A stretch of DNA of 64,000 nucleotides from CAWCKS01 sp963796195. Its GTDB lineage: Bacteria > Pseudomonadota > Alphaproteobacteria > Rhizobiales > Xanthobacteraceae. Where the stretch lies: the NCBI GenBank assembly GCA_963796195.1, contig CAWCKS010000013.1, positions 1 to 64,000 on the forward strand, read 5' to 3'. Positions 25,909 through 34,947 of the stretch are shown here, one piece after another. Positions within the stretch are counted from its first letter, which is position 1, and each line of letters begins with the position of its first letter. A program made the translations under genes and the position numbers. The notes under the pieces are model-generated. The model worked only from the letters and a program-made list of their open reading frames with translations, searched no databases and was not told the DNA's origin.

Positions 25909-26379
25909 TCAACGTTCATAGCTTTGGTCGCTAAAGGGGGACGATTTGGGCGCTTGAATGCGAATGAATCCAACCTGCCCCGCCACATGACAGCTGTTGC
26001 ATCCGGCTGTCAGCTCATCAAATGCCTTGGCATAGAGTGCGGAATCTTTCTTGTTCGCAGCCTCCATCAGGCTTTTCAGCGGCTTATCTGCGAGCACGAC
26101 ATTTTCAACCGGAAGATTTCGATAAAAGCCCGCCGCGACAATGAAGTCATCCTCGAGTTTTTGCGCTTCATAGCTGAGAAGGTCCCAATTCTTCGCTTTG
26201 CCGGCAAACCAGAGCTTAATATGTCGCAACTGAACGGTCGCCATGATGTTGGCGAGCGTGCCCACCGCCGATTCCGAGGGGTTCCGGGAATATGGCGGCG
26301 TCGCAAATGGCACCTGTTGAGCCATGACCGGCGCCAACACAAACATGGCAATCAACAGGCCAGCCAAAAGACGCTTCAT
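25909..26379 (-). CDS. periplasmic c-type cytochrome-like protein
   Basis: A 156-residue protein starting MKRLLAGLLIAMFVLAPVMA, a signal peptide, with GGAGG upstream of ATG 26379. The mature chain is helical and carries one haem-attachment motif near the C-terminus, AGCNSCHVAGQVGF. A conserved-looking RHIKLWFAGKAKNWDLLSYE lies in the N-terminal half. The layout (four-helix body with late CxxCH) recalls cytochrome c-prime-like proteins. No redox partner is adjacent. Confidence 0.75.
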   Translation of the reverse strand: MKRLLAGLLIAMFVLAPVMAQQVPFATPPYSRNPSESAVGTLANIMATVQLRHIKLWFAGKAKNWDLLSYEAQKLEDDFIVAAGFYRNLPVENVVLADKPLKSLMEAANKKDSALYAKAFDELTAGCNSCHVAGQVGFIRIQAPKSSPFSDQSYER

Positions 26380-26745
26380 TTGCAAACCTCCCGGAAATCT
26401 TCCCATCTGTCTATACATCGAAGCAAGGTTCCGAACCCAAGCCTTTGACGTAGATCAGAGATACGTTCCCGATCAAACGGGCCCCTCGCGCGAGGTCGGA
26501 TCGTACCAAGCGGGCTCGCTCATGCTGCGGTTTTCCGAGTTTTTGCAGAGCCGGGCGGTCCCTTTGTGCGGGGTATTCCTCGCGTGCAGATCGCGCAGAA
26601 ACCCTGATTTACCGTGTGCGGAAAAATGCGCGAGTGTCACGGTTGTGGCGGGAGACGTTCAACACAGTTTCCACACCCCTCAAGGGTCACAATCGTTGTC
26701 GGGCTGTGCCCGGTCGTATCGGTCAGCCCATGAAAGGAAGCAGTC
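26380..26745. other. intergenic, divergent control region
   Basis: Some 360 bases between divergent genes. No gene is supported. It holds AAAGGA just before the ATG at 26746 and presumably promoters for both sides. Confidence 0.3.
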
Positions 26746-27054
26746 ATGTCACGCCGAACCATTATTTCACTTGTTACAGCCGTTCTCGTCGGCTTCGCGT
26801 CGATCGCAGCCGTTTCAACTGACGCCTTCGCCTATCGAGGAGGCGGTGGACGCGTCGGCGTGCATCATGGCGGATATCACGGCGGGTATCATGGTGGGTA
26901 TCGTGGTGCCGCTTATCGCGGCGGCGTCTATCGTGGCGCGGCCGTAGGTCGCGGCGTGGCGGTCGGCGTCGGTGCTGCTGCCGTCGGCGCTGCCGCCGCC
27001 GGCGCATACTACGCGCCACGCTGCGGATATTATCCCTATCCAGCGTGCTACTAA
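26746..27054 (+). CDS. secreted Gly/His/Tyr-rich repeat protein
   Basis: A 102-residue protein with a signal peptide (MSRRTIISLVTAVLVGFASIAAVSTDAFA, written here as two runs: MSRRTIISLVTAVLVG and FASIAAVSTDAFA). The mature part contains YHGG repeats (HHGGYHGGYHGGYRG) then YRG repeats and an Ala/Gly/Val segment, ending in a Cys/Tyr/Pro patch (CGYYPYPACY). His-Gly repeats could bind transition metals or form a glycine-rich envelope protein; that is inference. The repeats are in-frame tandem copies of about 12 bases. AAAGGA precedes the ATG. Confidence 0.75.
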   Translation: MSRRTIISLVTAVLVGFASIAAVSTDAFAYRGGGGRVGVHHGGYHGGYHGGYRGAAYRGGVYRGAAVGRGVAVGVGAAAVGAAAAGAYYAPRCGYYPYPACY

Positions 27055-27157
27055 GCCTTTATCTTTGCTGTCGAGCGCGCGGCTCTGAAGGCCGCGCCCT
27101 CTTCAGTCCACCACCGAACTCGGTCCAACAGCAAGCACCCTTCGAGGTCGCAGCCAG

Positions 27158-28444
27158 ATGCCTGTCTGGTTGATCCCGATCATATATGCAGCCGCGAGCT
27201 TCGCCGCCGCGATGGTGCTGCCGCGGCTCGAGCACGCATACTTTCCATACGACGCCGGCATCTCCGTTGCCTCGGCTCAGGCATTCTTTGCCGCGGTCGC
27301 CTCCGGCATGATCACGCTTACCGGCATCGTGTTCTCCGTCGGCCTGGTCATGGTGCAGTTCGGTGCCATCGCTTACTCGCCGCGGCTTGTTCTGCTGTAT
27401 GTACGCGACCCAAAGCTGTTTCATTCGCTGGGCGTGTTCATTGCCACGTTCACTTACTCGCTCGCAGTTCTGATTTATGTCGATCGCGACGAGTCCGGGG
27501 CCGTGCCCTTGATCTCGGGTTTCGTGGTCGCCGGATTGCTCTTATGCAGCATGCTGCTGTTTTCCGCGCTGATGAAGGGCCTGATCGACCTGCAAGTCAC
27601 CAACGTGCTTCGCGTGATCGGCGACCGCGGTCGCGAGGTCGTCCATGAGATGTTTCAACCTCTCGATCAGAACGTCCAATTTCAGTGCAGGGGTGGGCAA
27701 GGGACGGGCGACGGTCCGAAACTCGGTCCGGCGGTCCAAACGCTGACGTATTTCGGCGCGCCGCGCACGATTGCCAGGTTCGATATCGACAGCCTGGTTC
27801 GCCAGGCCCAACAGGCAGGGGCCGTGATCGTGATGGCCTGCGCGGTCGGCGACACCCTTGTCGAGAATACCCTGCTCCTGCAAGTTCACGGCGCGAAGAC
27901 TGCCCTGCCCGAGGACGAACTGATGCAGGCGGTCCATATGGGGCTCGAGCGGACCTCCGAACAGGATCCGAAATATCCCATTCGGCTGCTGGTTGACATC
28001 GCGATCAAGGCGTTGTCGCCGGCGATCAATGACCCGACAACGGCGGTCCAGGCCATCGACCAGATCGAGGATCTGTTGCGGCGGCTGGGACGACTTGATC
28101 TGGACACCGGCTATGCCCGCGATGCGAATTTCGTTTTGCGTCTGATCTTCCCGATGCCGACGTGGGAGGATTACCTGGCGTTGGCCTTCGACGAGATTCG
28201 CCAGTACGGCGCCGATTCGGTGCAGGTGATGCGCCGACTGAGGTCGGCGCTCGCGGGGCTCACCAATATCGCGACTACTGACACACGGATCGCGGCGGTG
28301 CAGCGATATCTCAAGCAACTCGACGTCGCTGTAGGCCGCTCGCACTTCACTGAGGATGATCAGGAAACCGCGCGCCAGGAGGATCGGCAAGGCCTCGGCC
28401 TCTCGCGGCGACATACGGAAACCGAGAGACTTTCACGCCGATGA
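27158..28444 (+). CDS. DUF2254 family membrane protein
   Basis: A 428-residue protein of a family with four N-terminal transmembrane helices (FAAAMVLPRLE, ASGMITLTGIVFSVGLVMVQ, LGVFIATFTYSLAVLIYV, FVVAGLLLCSMLLFSAL) and a soluble C-terminal half. The soluble half contains the conserved LLVDIAIKALSPAINDPTTA motif, which identifies DUF2254. The function of the family is unknown. A small-channel or stress-related role has been guessed because of the invariant gating-like membrane motif, but I cannot support it here. It is followed by a bidirectional terminator at 28488-28524. Confidence 0.85.
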   Translation: MPVWLIPIIYAAASFAAAMVLPRLEHAYFPYDAGISVASAQAFFAAVASGMITLTGIVFSVGLVMVQFGAIAYSPRLVLLYVRDPKLFHSLGVFIATFTYSLAVLIYVDRDESGAVPLISGFVVAGLLLCSMLLFSALMKGLIDLQVTNVLRVIGDRGREVVHEMFQPLDQNVQFQCRGGQGTGDGPKLGPAVQTLTYFGAPRTIARFDIDSLVRQAQQAGAVIVMACAVGDTLVENTLLLQVHGAKTALPEDELMQAVHMGLERTSEQDPKYPIRLLVDIAIKALSPAINDPTTAVQAIDQIEDLLRRLGRLDLDTGYARDANFVLRLIFPMPTWEDYLALAFDEIRQYGADSVQVMRRLRSALAGLTNIATTDTRIAAVQRYLKQLDVAVGRSHFTEDDQETARQEDRQGLGLSRRHTETERLSRR

Positions 28445-28487
28445 TCAGGCTCGAAGACCGCCTTCATCGCGGCGAACCAAGACAAAC

Positions 28488-28524
28488 GAAAAGGCCGCGC
28501 GGGAGTCGCCGGCGCGGCCTTTGA
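28488..28524. terminator. bidirectional terminator between convergent genes
   Basis: Stem GGCCGCGC (28493-28500) and GCGCGGCC (28512-28519) with flanking AAAA on the left and TTT on the right. It lies between the DUF2254 gene and the small secreted protein gene on the other strand. Confidence 0.75.
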
Positions 28525-28545
28525 CGTTCCAGATTCGATGGGGGG

Positions 28546-28785
28546 TTATTGCTTGATGTTCGGGTAATACTGCTTGTTGCAGGCCTTGCGGCCGCGGTCG
28601 TAGGCCGCAGCATCGCCATTGGCGAGGCCGCTCACATATTTGAGGCAGCGCACGTAATTGTCGTTACTGAGCCAGCTCAGGTCCAACCCGCCTGCCGAAG
28701 CTGGCGAATATTGTGCAGAACCGATCAGCGAGCCGATTGCGACGACGGCGGCAACGGCGCAGAGAGCGATGCGAGAGGTTTTCAT
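28546..28785 (-). CDS. small secreted hypothetical protein
   Basis: A 79-residue protein from ATG 28785 (MKTSRIALCAVAAVVAIG), with a signal peptide likely cleaved after ASA. The mature part of about 50 residues holds two cysteines (YVRCLKYVSG and RKACNKQYYP) that could form one disulphide. The upstream extension to 28875 is not needed. No family name is known to me, though similar short proteins are common in Bradyrhizobium. Confidence 0.65.
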   Translation of the reverse strand: MKTSRIALCAVAAVVAIGSLIGSAQYSPASAGGLDLSWLSNDNYVRCLKYVSGLANGDAAAYDRGRKACNKQYYPNIKQ

Positions 28786-28890
28786 GGCGATTGTCCCTTT
28801 TTTCGTGGCTGCACGATGCAGCTCATGGCGGGGACTATGAACGTGGGCAGGTCCGGCGTACGTGACCACCGTCACATAACGGGATCGGCC

Positions 28891-29253
28891 CTACTCCTGT
28901 TCCACCGTACAGGCGTCGAGGTTCCAGCGGCCGCCGAACTTGATCTCGGCCTCGCGCGGCTGCGCGTCCATCCGCCATTGCAAATCGTAGACGAACGACG
29001 CCATCGGCAGCGCGGCGGAGCCACACGACTTGCCATCCTTGTAGAGTGTGGCGCGGGCCGGCAGGTCGCTGCCGCCGCCCGGCATGACCGGGATCAGCGC
29101 GTAGATCGGCTGCGTGCGCACCACGACCAGGAAATGGCCGTCGGGACTTTCGCGGTGCGAGTGCCTTAACAGCGGCAAGAACAGTACCGTGCCGAGCAAG
29201 ACGACGGCACCACAGATAATAAGGACGATGAAGGCACGCCGGCGCGGGTGCAT
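28891..29253 (-). CDS. membrane-anchored hypothetical protein
   Basis: A 120-residue protein from ATG 29253 (MHPRRRAFIVLIICGAVVLL). One N-terminal transmembrane helix is followed by a soluble domain with two cysteines (KSCGSAA and LDACTVEQE), likely periplasmic. The domain is beta-rich, with WRMDAQPREAEIKFGG. The open frame extends to 29325, but the inner ATG gives a sensible anchor. It lies downstream of the GFA gene on the same strand with a 72-bp gap. Function unknown. Confidence 0.6.
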   Translation of the reverse strand: MHPRRRAFIVLIICGAVVLLGTVLFLPLLRHSHRESPDGHFLVVVRTQPIYALIPVMPGGGSDLPARATLYKDGKSCGSAALPMASFVYDLQWRMDAQPREAEIKFGGRWNLDACTVEQE

Positions 29254-29325
29254 GTTACGGCTGTGTCGCGGCGACGACCCGTTCGGGTTCGAAGTCGACA
29301 GCGGGCATCGAGCGACCGCCAGCAC

Positions 29326-29775
29326 TTATTTTTCGGCGCGTTTCGGGCGCAACACCGCAATGATCTCCGAGGTGTCCGGCGCCGTGTCATAGCGCCTGCC
29401 GTGGTGCGAAATGTCGTCCCAGGACGCCTTCGAGCCCACGAACAGCTGCGCGCCGATCTCGAGCTTCGCCTCGTCATCGAACAGGCCGACCGGCACCCAA
29501 TAATAGGATGTGGATCTCAAGGGGTTGGGCACCGGAGAGCCGCATCGCGTGCAGAAGTCGGAGCGGAAGCCGGTTGGCTTCACGTAAGACGAGATCAATT
29601 CCTGCCCGGCGGTCCAGGACAGATCAGACCCCTTGATGATCATCGCGGAATTTGAGGACGAGCCACCCTGCTTGCGACACAGCGAGCAGTGGCATTGATA
29701 GATGATCGGCAGCTCACCGCTGATCTCAAATTTGATCGATCCGCAAAGACAGCTGGCTCGCACGGCCTTCCCCAT
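29326..29775 (-). CDS. GFA family protein (CENP-V/Gfa-like zinc protein)
   Basis: A 149-residue protein with the full set of GFA zinc ligands: CLCGS near residue 9-13, CHCSLCRKQGG, and CTRCGSPVPN. The family is named after glutathione-dependent formaldehyde-activating enzyme, but most members are of unknown substrate; they probably bind glutathione or small thiol adducts. The start MGKAVRASCLCGS is typical. There is no formaldehyde pathway gene beside it. Confidence 0.88.
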   Translation of the reverse strand: MGKAVRASCLCGSIKFEISGELPIIYQCHCSLCRKQGGSSSNSAMIIKGSDLSWTAGQELISSYVKPTGFRSDFCTRCGSPVPNPLRSTSYYWVPVGLFDDEAKLEIGAQLFVGSKASWDDISHHGRRYDTAPDTSEIIAVLRPKRAEK

Positions 29776-29829
29776 TAATCTGCAAGTCGTTCAACATATG
29801 GGGTCCAGCCAGCGGCGCTCAATGAGGCG

Positions 29830-30121
29830 TCAGGAGCCGCCAAACTCCTCAGCCAAAGCCAAAATCTCCCGTGAGCGCTTCACGTCGGGACCAGTCGCGA
29901 TTGAAGTCGGCGACCGGGCGCTTGCTGTGCTCGCCCGAAGTGGCGCGATCGAGCGCGGCCCGGTCGGGGAATTGGTACATCGCCAGGTGATGCCTCTTGT
30001 GGGTCGAAGTGAGACGTCGCCGCACTTCCGCACCAAGTCCGTTTGTCACCCATCGGCGCACGCCATCCCCAGGTCCGAGGGTCAAGGCCCCGGCATAAGG
30101 GCCACGAACCGATTTGCTCAA
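29830..30121 (-). pseudogene. possible remnant of a dimeric alpha/beta-barrel (EthD-like) protein
   Basis: Two overlapping minus-strand frames appear to be halves of one small protein. One reads RHHLAMYQFPDRAALDRA and then VADFNRDW. About base 29885-29893 the reading continues in the neighbouring frame as DVKRSREILALAEEFGGS to a stop. The beta-strand plus FPDRAALDRA pattern resembles EthD-like or related ferredoxin-fold proteins. The 5' part is unclear. It may be a decayed gene or another read error. Confidence 0.35.
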
Positions 30122-30223
30122 GCGCTATCCCATTTCCCTCCCCAATGTGACATCATAGAGTTTGGCGTCGTCCGTCCTTTGGCGAACCGGATGTAAGGGA
30201 TTCGCGAGCAGGGAGTCATTGCC

Positions 30224-31828
30224 ATGTCGCTTGCCGCAGCCGTGAATGACCAGAGCGCGTCAGCGCGTGCTCTCTACGAAAAGCTCGAGGATCGCGTCCT
30301 TGCCCGCGATCAAGTCGGCGCCAGTGAATTCTACTACGATCTGGTGCGTGACGGTCGGCCGCTCCCTGAGATGTTGCGCGAGGCTGTGCGCATCCACGGG
30401 CCCTACACGCACGTCCCCTACCACGAGCGGATCGACAACGGCTTCGTCAACTTCGTCAACAACGACCATTGCCTCTTAAGTGCCCGTGCCACGTTGCACC
30501 TGTCGAAGTGGCTGCCTGCAGAGATGGCCGGACTGCCGATGGCGCAGACCATTTGGTACATTCCGACCGGTCTCGACATCTGGAACCAGAAGATCAACAA
30601 GGCACCCGGTCACTACGCGCGTGGCATGGCACCCCAGAACAACGCGCCGCCGAAGCCCGTCGTGCACTGGCCGGACCAGGAGCCGGAGCACCTCGAGGGG
30701 CCGTTGCGCGACCGCCTCGACCAATGGCTGACGCTGGTGCATCGCGGCCGCGTGCTCGAAGCTTATCGCGTCTTTCTCGGACTCATGCAGAACAAGCCCG
30801 AGCGCAAAGCGGTACTCGCCGAGCTGGTGTTCGCCGGCCTGATCGATTTGCAGGACCGCGCCTTCCTCAACCGCTCCTATACCACCGGCCACAAGTCCTA
30901 TCGGGCGCGCGCCACGGTCGAGCTGGGAACGGCCATCGGCTGGGACGACGCGCATGCGGTGCTCTATGCAGGCGCGCTGGATATCGCCGTCGGTCCGCGC
31001 TGGTATTCGACCTACGAGATGGCGTGCAACTGCGTGACCCACTACCTCGAGCAGCAGAAAATCTCTGCCGTCCCCTACGCGGGCACCACGGCCAGGGAAT
31101 TGGCATTGCTTGCAAATTCCGAGCCGCTGACCGCGGCCGAGGCGGAGGCATTCCTCGAAGTCGTGTTGCGTCAGCACGAGCCGGCCTATCTTGAGCAGTT
31201 GAGCCGGCTGCTGCTCGCGGGCAAAGGGCCACGCCAGATCCTCGACGTCTTGCAGATCGGCGCCGCTCAGGTGTTGCTCGAAACGCAGGACAGCCTCAAC
31301 TTCTCCATTTCGCAACACTGCTACGAATACTGCAACACGCTCGGCTGGTTCTACGATTCCTTCGAGCATCCGCAACGCCTGAAGCTCTTGTACTCGGCCG
31401 CCTCGTTCCTCAACCGCAACGCCTGGCATCAGAGGAATATCGGCGATGGAAGTGCCTATGTGGCTGAGCTTCCTGCCGGCGCCGAGCGAATGAGCGAGCC
31501 GCAACTCCTGGAGCGGACCATGGCCGCCATCGTCGCACTCGATGGACCGCAGGCCGTCGCTTGGGCCAAGGCGTATCTCACGAGCAGCGGCGACCGCCAA
31601 ATGTTGGTGCAACAGTTGGCGCTGACCGCCTGCCGCCTCGGTAACGACCCGCACAACCAGGAAATCGCTCAGTGCCTGCTCGAGGACTACGCGAAGAACC
31701 GCGGCTTCGACCGCGACCGGTTGCTGCTTGCGTGCGTACAGCATACCGCCGTGCACAGGAAGTACGGCGATTTTCTTGAATGCGGTCGCCGCTACGGGCG
31801 GGCCATGGGCGTTGCCGCGCTGGCCTGA
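30224..31828 (+). CDS. uncharacterised 534-residue protein, helical, His-rich
   Basis: A long clean open frame starting MSLAAAVNDQSASARALYEK at ATG 30224, with an AGGGAG ribosome binding site 9 bases upstream. The protein is mainly helical and soluble, without signal peptide or membrane segment. Many His, Tyr and Cys residues fall in conserved-looking blocks: RIHGPYTHVPYHERIDNG, NNDHCLLSARAT, TTGHKSYRA, EMACNCVTHYL and SQHCYEYCNTLGWFYDSF. The pattern recalls metal- or haem-dependent enzymes or questin oxidase-like proteins, but I cannot place it in a family. A SnoaL/NTF2-like gene follows 176 bp downstream in the same direction, a frequent companion of oxidative catabolic enzymes. Confidence 0.85.
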   Translation: MSLAAAVNDQSASARALYEKLEDRVLARDQVGASEFYYDLVRDGRPLPEMLREAVRIHGPYTHVPYHERIDNGFVNFVNNDHCLLSARATLHLSKWLPAEMAGLPMAQTIWYIPTGLDIWNQKINKAPGHYARGMAPQNNAPPKPVVHWPDQEPEHLEGPLRDRLDQWLTLVHRGRVLEAYRVFLGLMQNKPERKAVLAELVFAGLIDLQDRAFLNRSYTTGHKSYRARATVELGTAIGWDDAHAVLYAGALDIAVGPRWYSTYEMACNCVTHYLEQQKISAVPYAGTTARELALLANSEPLTAAEAEAFLEVVLRQHEPAYLEQLSRLLLAGKGPRQILDVLQIGAAQVLLETQDSLNFSISQHCYEYCNTLGWFYDSFEHPQRLKLLYSAASFLNRNAWHQRNIGDGSAYVAELPAGAERMSEPQLLERTMAAIVALDGPQAVAWAKAYLTSSGDRQMLVQQLALTACRLGNDPHNQEIAQCLLEDYAKNRGFDRDRLLLACVQHTAVHRKYGDFLECGRRYGRAMGVAALA

Positions 31829-32004
31829 CGAACGTCCGCCTGCACCTGTCGCCGAAACCACACATGGCACCGTACGTCATTTGAACGGGAGGTCGATCTC
31901 CCCTCGCGCCCCCACTCGAGGATCGATACGCTTCACACCATGTCCCGATCTTGTGACTTCGTTGCCGAACCGGCGGCAACGAGCCCGCGACCGGGGAGCC
32001 AGCA

Positions 32005-32467
32005 ATGAGCGATATCGAACTGATCCGACGAACGATCGCACTCTATGCAATGCTGCTGGACGATTTCCGCTGTGACGAATGGGGGAATCTCTTCACCGAG
32101 GATGCCGAGTGGATTTCAAATTACGGTATCTACGAGAAGGCAGACGGAAAGCCGCTCTTCGAAACCAGAGGGCGCGCTGAGATCGTTCGCATAGCAGAGG
32201 AGCTTGCCCGGCAAGTCCGCAATGCGGAGAGCAAGTCCTTGCATCTCTGTTCTCCCGCGCTGATCGATATTTCCGGAGCCGCTGCGTCCGCATGGTGGGA
32301 TTTCACAGTTTTGCACACCGACAAAGATGGATTCGCGATCCGCGCCACGGGGCGGTATTTATGCTGAATTTGTCAAACAGGACAACGTTTGGCGTATTGC
32401 AAAACGTATGAACCTGCGATCGGGCGGTGTCATTCCAGCGGGGCTACCAAAGCCCCCACCACATTGA
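32005..32467 (+). pseudogene. SnoaL/NTF2-like protein, frameshifted near the 3' end
   Basis: Starts at ATG 32005 (MSDIELIRRTIALYAMLLDD), preceded by GGGGAGCCAGCA. It shows the cone-fold pattern of the SnoaL-like superfamily (CDEWGNLFTEDAEW, then a helix and beta strands). At the T-run 32358-32360 an extra T truncates it to 120 residues. Removing it restores YYAEFVKQDNVWRIAKRM and a tail ending at TGA 32465-32467, about 153 residues. Such proteins are isomerases, dehydratases, small subunits of ring-hydroxylating oxygenases or ligand binders. The break is probably a read error. Confidence 0.75.
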
Positions 32468-32490
32468 GTGCGCGATGAAGTGCCGACGCC

Positions 32491-33654
32491 TCACGATTTG
32501 ATCAGCCGCTGCGCGGTCCGGAACGCAATCAACAGCACCAGGCCGGAGGCCATCATAGCCGACGCAAACAGGATTGGCGCTGCGGCATCGCCGGTCACGT
32601 CGCGGAATTTGCCGGCGAGCGCTGGCAACATCGCCATGCCGAGATAAAACAGCGTGAAGAACACGCCCATGGCGACCGCACGGTTTTGCGGCGACAGCTC
32701 CGCCGCCAGCAGGCTGAAGATCGGGCCGGCCGGCAGCGATGTGACGATCACGAGACAGAGCAGCACAGGCACTGGCGCGCTCGCGAACGGCAGCGCGAGC
32801 GTCAGGAGCGACGAGAGCACGAATCCCGCCACCATGAACAGGTCGGGACGCCTGAAGCGTTCGACGGCAAAGCCCGCGAGCGGCACCAGCGGAATGGTGC
32901 CCCAGCCGAGCAGGCTGACGACGACGCCGGCGCTCTCAGCCGAATATCCGGCACGCGTAAAGAGTTCCGGCGAGAAGTTGACCAGCAGGATGAAGCCGAC
33001 ATTGAAGACGGCCCACATCGCGCCAGCGACGATGGCGAGCACCCACTCCCGCTTCGTCAGGTGGATGCTGAACGCCCCGCCCGTGGCCTGCGGCGCATCG
33101 GGCGCGTCGCGATAGAATGCGGCTACCAGCGCGAGGCACAGCAGCGCGAAGGCGGCCGCGAGCAGCATCACCGCTTGCCACGACCACGCCGCCGCAAGCG
33201 GCGGAAACAGCAGGAAGGAAAAGCCGATGCCGAGCGGCCAGCTCGCTATCAGGATTGACATCGCGGTGACGATTTCCTTGCCCGCGAACCAGTCGGTGAT
33301 CATCTTGGTGAGCATGATCGACATCGCGATGCCGCCGATGCCGCTGACGAGCCGGCCGGCGACCGCGAGCGCGAGTTGGTCGGACGCGGTCATCACCCCA
33401 CCCGCCGCCATCAGCGCAAGGCTGACGAGCACGATTTGCTTCGCGCCAAAGCGCTGGCCGAGTACGCCGCTCGGCAACGCGACGACGGTGCCCGGCAGCA
33501 TGTAGAGCCCGATCAAGCTTCCGAGCCAGGTGAAGTCGATGTGCAGACGATCGATCAGCAGCTGCCCGACCGCGCCAATAGTCTGGAACTGAAACGACAT
33601 CGCCGCGCGCGCCAGAAACAGCACGAGCAGGATGAGCCAGCGGTTCAGGGGCAC
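32491..33654 (-). CDS. MFS transporter (CynX/NimT-like)
   Basis: About 387 residues if started at GTG 33654 (reading MPLNRWLILLVLFLARAAM). The open frame continues far upstream to 34059, but that part is hydrophilic and overlaps another gene. Twelve hydrophobic helices are visible. The first loop contains LPSGVLGQRFGAKQIVLV, an MFS motif A. The family exports or imports organic anions such as cyanate or nitroimidazole-like compounds. The absence of a good ribosome binding site makes the start uncertain. Confidence 0.82.
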   Translation of the reverse strand: MPLNRWLILLVLFLARAAMSFQFQTIGAVGQLLIDRLHIDFTWLGSLIGLYMLPGTVVALPSGVLGQRFGAKQIVLVSLALMAAGGVMTASDQLALAVAGRLVSGIGGIAMSIMLTKMITDWFAGKEIVTAMSILIASWPLGIGFSFLLFPPLAAAWSWQAVMLLAAAFALLCLALVAAFYRDAPDAPQATGGAFSIHLTKREWVLAIVAGAMWAVFNVGFILLVNFSPELFTRAGYSAESAGVVVSLLGWGTIPLVPLAGFAVERFRRPDLFMVAGFVLSSLLTLALPFASAPVPVLLCLVIVTSLPAGPIFSLLAAELSPQNRAVAMGVFFTLFYLGMAMLPALAGKFRDVTGDAAAPILFASAMMASGLVLLIAFRTAQRLIKS

Positions 33655-33963
33655 GGTGTGATGCTTTCGTGGAATGTGATCTTTGCCAGTTGCCGGTTCC
33701 GTTTGCCGCAAACGGGTGACAGCAGTTGGCAGTATCTTTGCCGGTTCAACTTCTACATGAAGCGCTTCATGCGCGAGCTGAAAAATTGCGCTAAAAATTG
33801 CCCGAGCGATTATCCCCATGAACTTCCGTACTCGCGATTTGATCCCGCGCGCGAACGGTGTCACCGTTTTTCTGCAGCGCGTGCTGCTTGAGACAAATCG
33901 GCGCGACGCCGTGTTTGCACAACGACGCCGCGCCTCGCCACCAAACCGATTGGAGCGGTTCCA
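33655..33963. other. intergenic, divergent control region
   Basis: About 300 bases between the MFS gene and a divergent membrane protein gene. No supported gene. It is partly AT-richer (33720-33830), as expected for promoters. Confidence 0.3.
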
Positions 33964-34890
33964 ATGGCTAGTGACACTCTTGCGTCCATTGTTGCCTTCC
34001 AGCAACCCAGAAGGGCGAAGCGCAGCGCCCAACGCACGCGCACGCAGCGCAAGCGGCAAAAAGCAAAGGCCCCTGCCCCGCCGGATGCCGAAGCTCCATC
34101 GTCCGACGCGCTGATAGCGGATTCCGAGGCGCTCATTCCGGAGGGCTTTTCGTCTGAGGATTCGGCATTTGCCGAACCTGCTGCCCCGCCGCCCGAGCCT
34201 GTCATGTCAGGCGCCGTCGCGCCGTCACGCCCGTGGGTCGCCGCGATCCTGCTGGTGGCCGCGGCGCTGGCGCTCGCCGGCGTCGGCATCACCACGAACG
34301 GCTGGTTCGCAAGGTCGCTGGGCGCGAGCGACACCGCCGGATGGCTGTTCCTGGCGATCGGGGTTGCCGCTGATCTCGTCGCGCTGGTGATGCCGTCATG
34401 TGCCGCTTCGCTCTGGCAGGCCCGCCGGCGCTCCACCTCGCTTGCGGGATGGGCGGTGTGGGCGATGACCTTTGTCTTTGCGGTCACCGCCGGCATCGGG
34501 TTTGCGTCGATCAACATCACCGATGTTGCGGCCGCACGAGCCGCGCGCGTCACGCCGGCCGTGGCGACCGCTCAATCGGCATTGAGCGACGCGATGACGG
34601 CGCGAGATCGGGAATGTTTGAATGGCGTCGGAAAATTCTGTCGCGAGCGCGAAACGGCGGTCGCCGAGCGCCGCCAGATTCTCGACGCTGCGTTGGCAAC
34701 GGTTGAGCACACGGCGGACCCGCAAACCGACGCCGCGATAAAACTCGTCGCGTGGCTGACCCACGGCATGGTGCAGCCGTCGCGCGACGACTTCGCCATG
34801 CTGCGGCTGATCCTGCTGGCGTTGCTGCCGCAGATCGGCGGGATTTTGCTGATGGTCAGCCGATCAGCGATGCGGGGCGGCGCGAACTGA
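33964..34890 (+). CDS. polytopic membrane protein, hypothetical
   Basis: A 308-residue protein starting MASDTLASIVAFQQPRRAKR. The first 85 residues are a basic then acidic, Pro/Ala-rich disordered head. Four hydrophobic helices follow: WVAAILLVAAALALAGVGI, WLFLAIGVAADLVALVM, AVWAMTFVFAVTAGIGFASI and a final one at LLALLPQIGGILLMVS. Between helices 3 and 4 is a coiled-coil-like segment of about 90 residues with two cysteines (DRECLNGVGKFCRE). The layout resembles membrane proteins found in integrated elements and plasmids. Function unknown. Confidence 0.7.
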   Translation: MASDTLASIVAFQQPRRAKRSAQRTRTQRKRQKAKAPAPPDAEAPSSDALIADSEALIPEGFSSEDSAFAEPAAPPPEPVMSGAVAPSRPWVAAILLVAAALALAGVGITTNGWFARSLGASDTAGWLFLAIGVAADLVALVMPSCAASLWQARRRSTSLAGWAVWAMTFVFAVTAGIGFASINITDVAAARAARVTPAVATAQSALSDAMTARDRECLNGVGKFCRERETAVAERRQILDAALATVEHTADPQTDAAIKLVAWLTHGMVQPSRDDFAMLRLILLALLPQIGGILLMVSRSAMRGGAN

Positions 34891-34947
34891 CCTTCTCCCG
34901 GCCGATACTTCGACCGACGTCAATTACTCCGGCCGAGCCGGGCGTCC

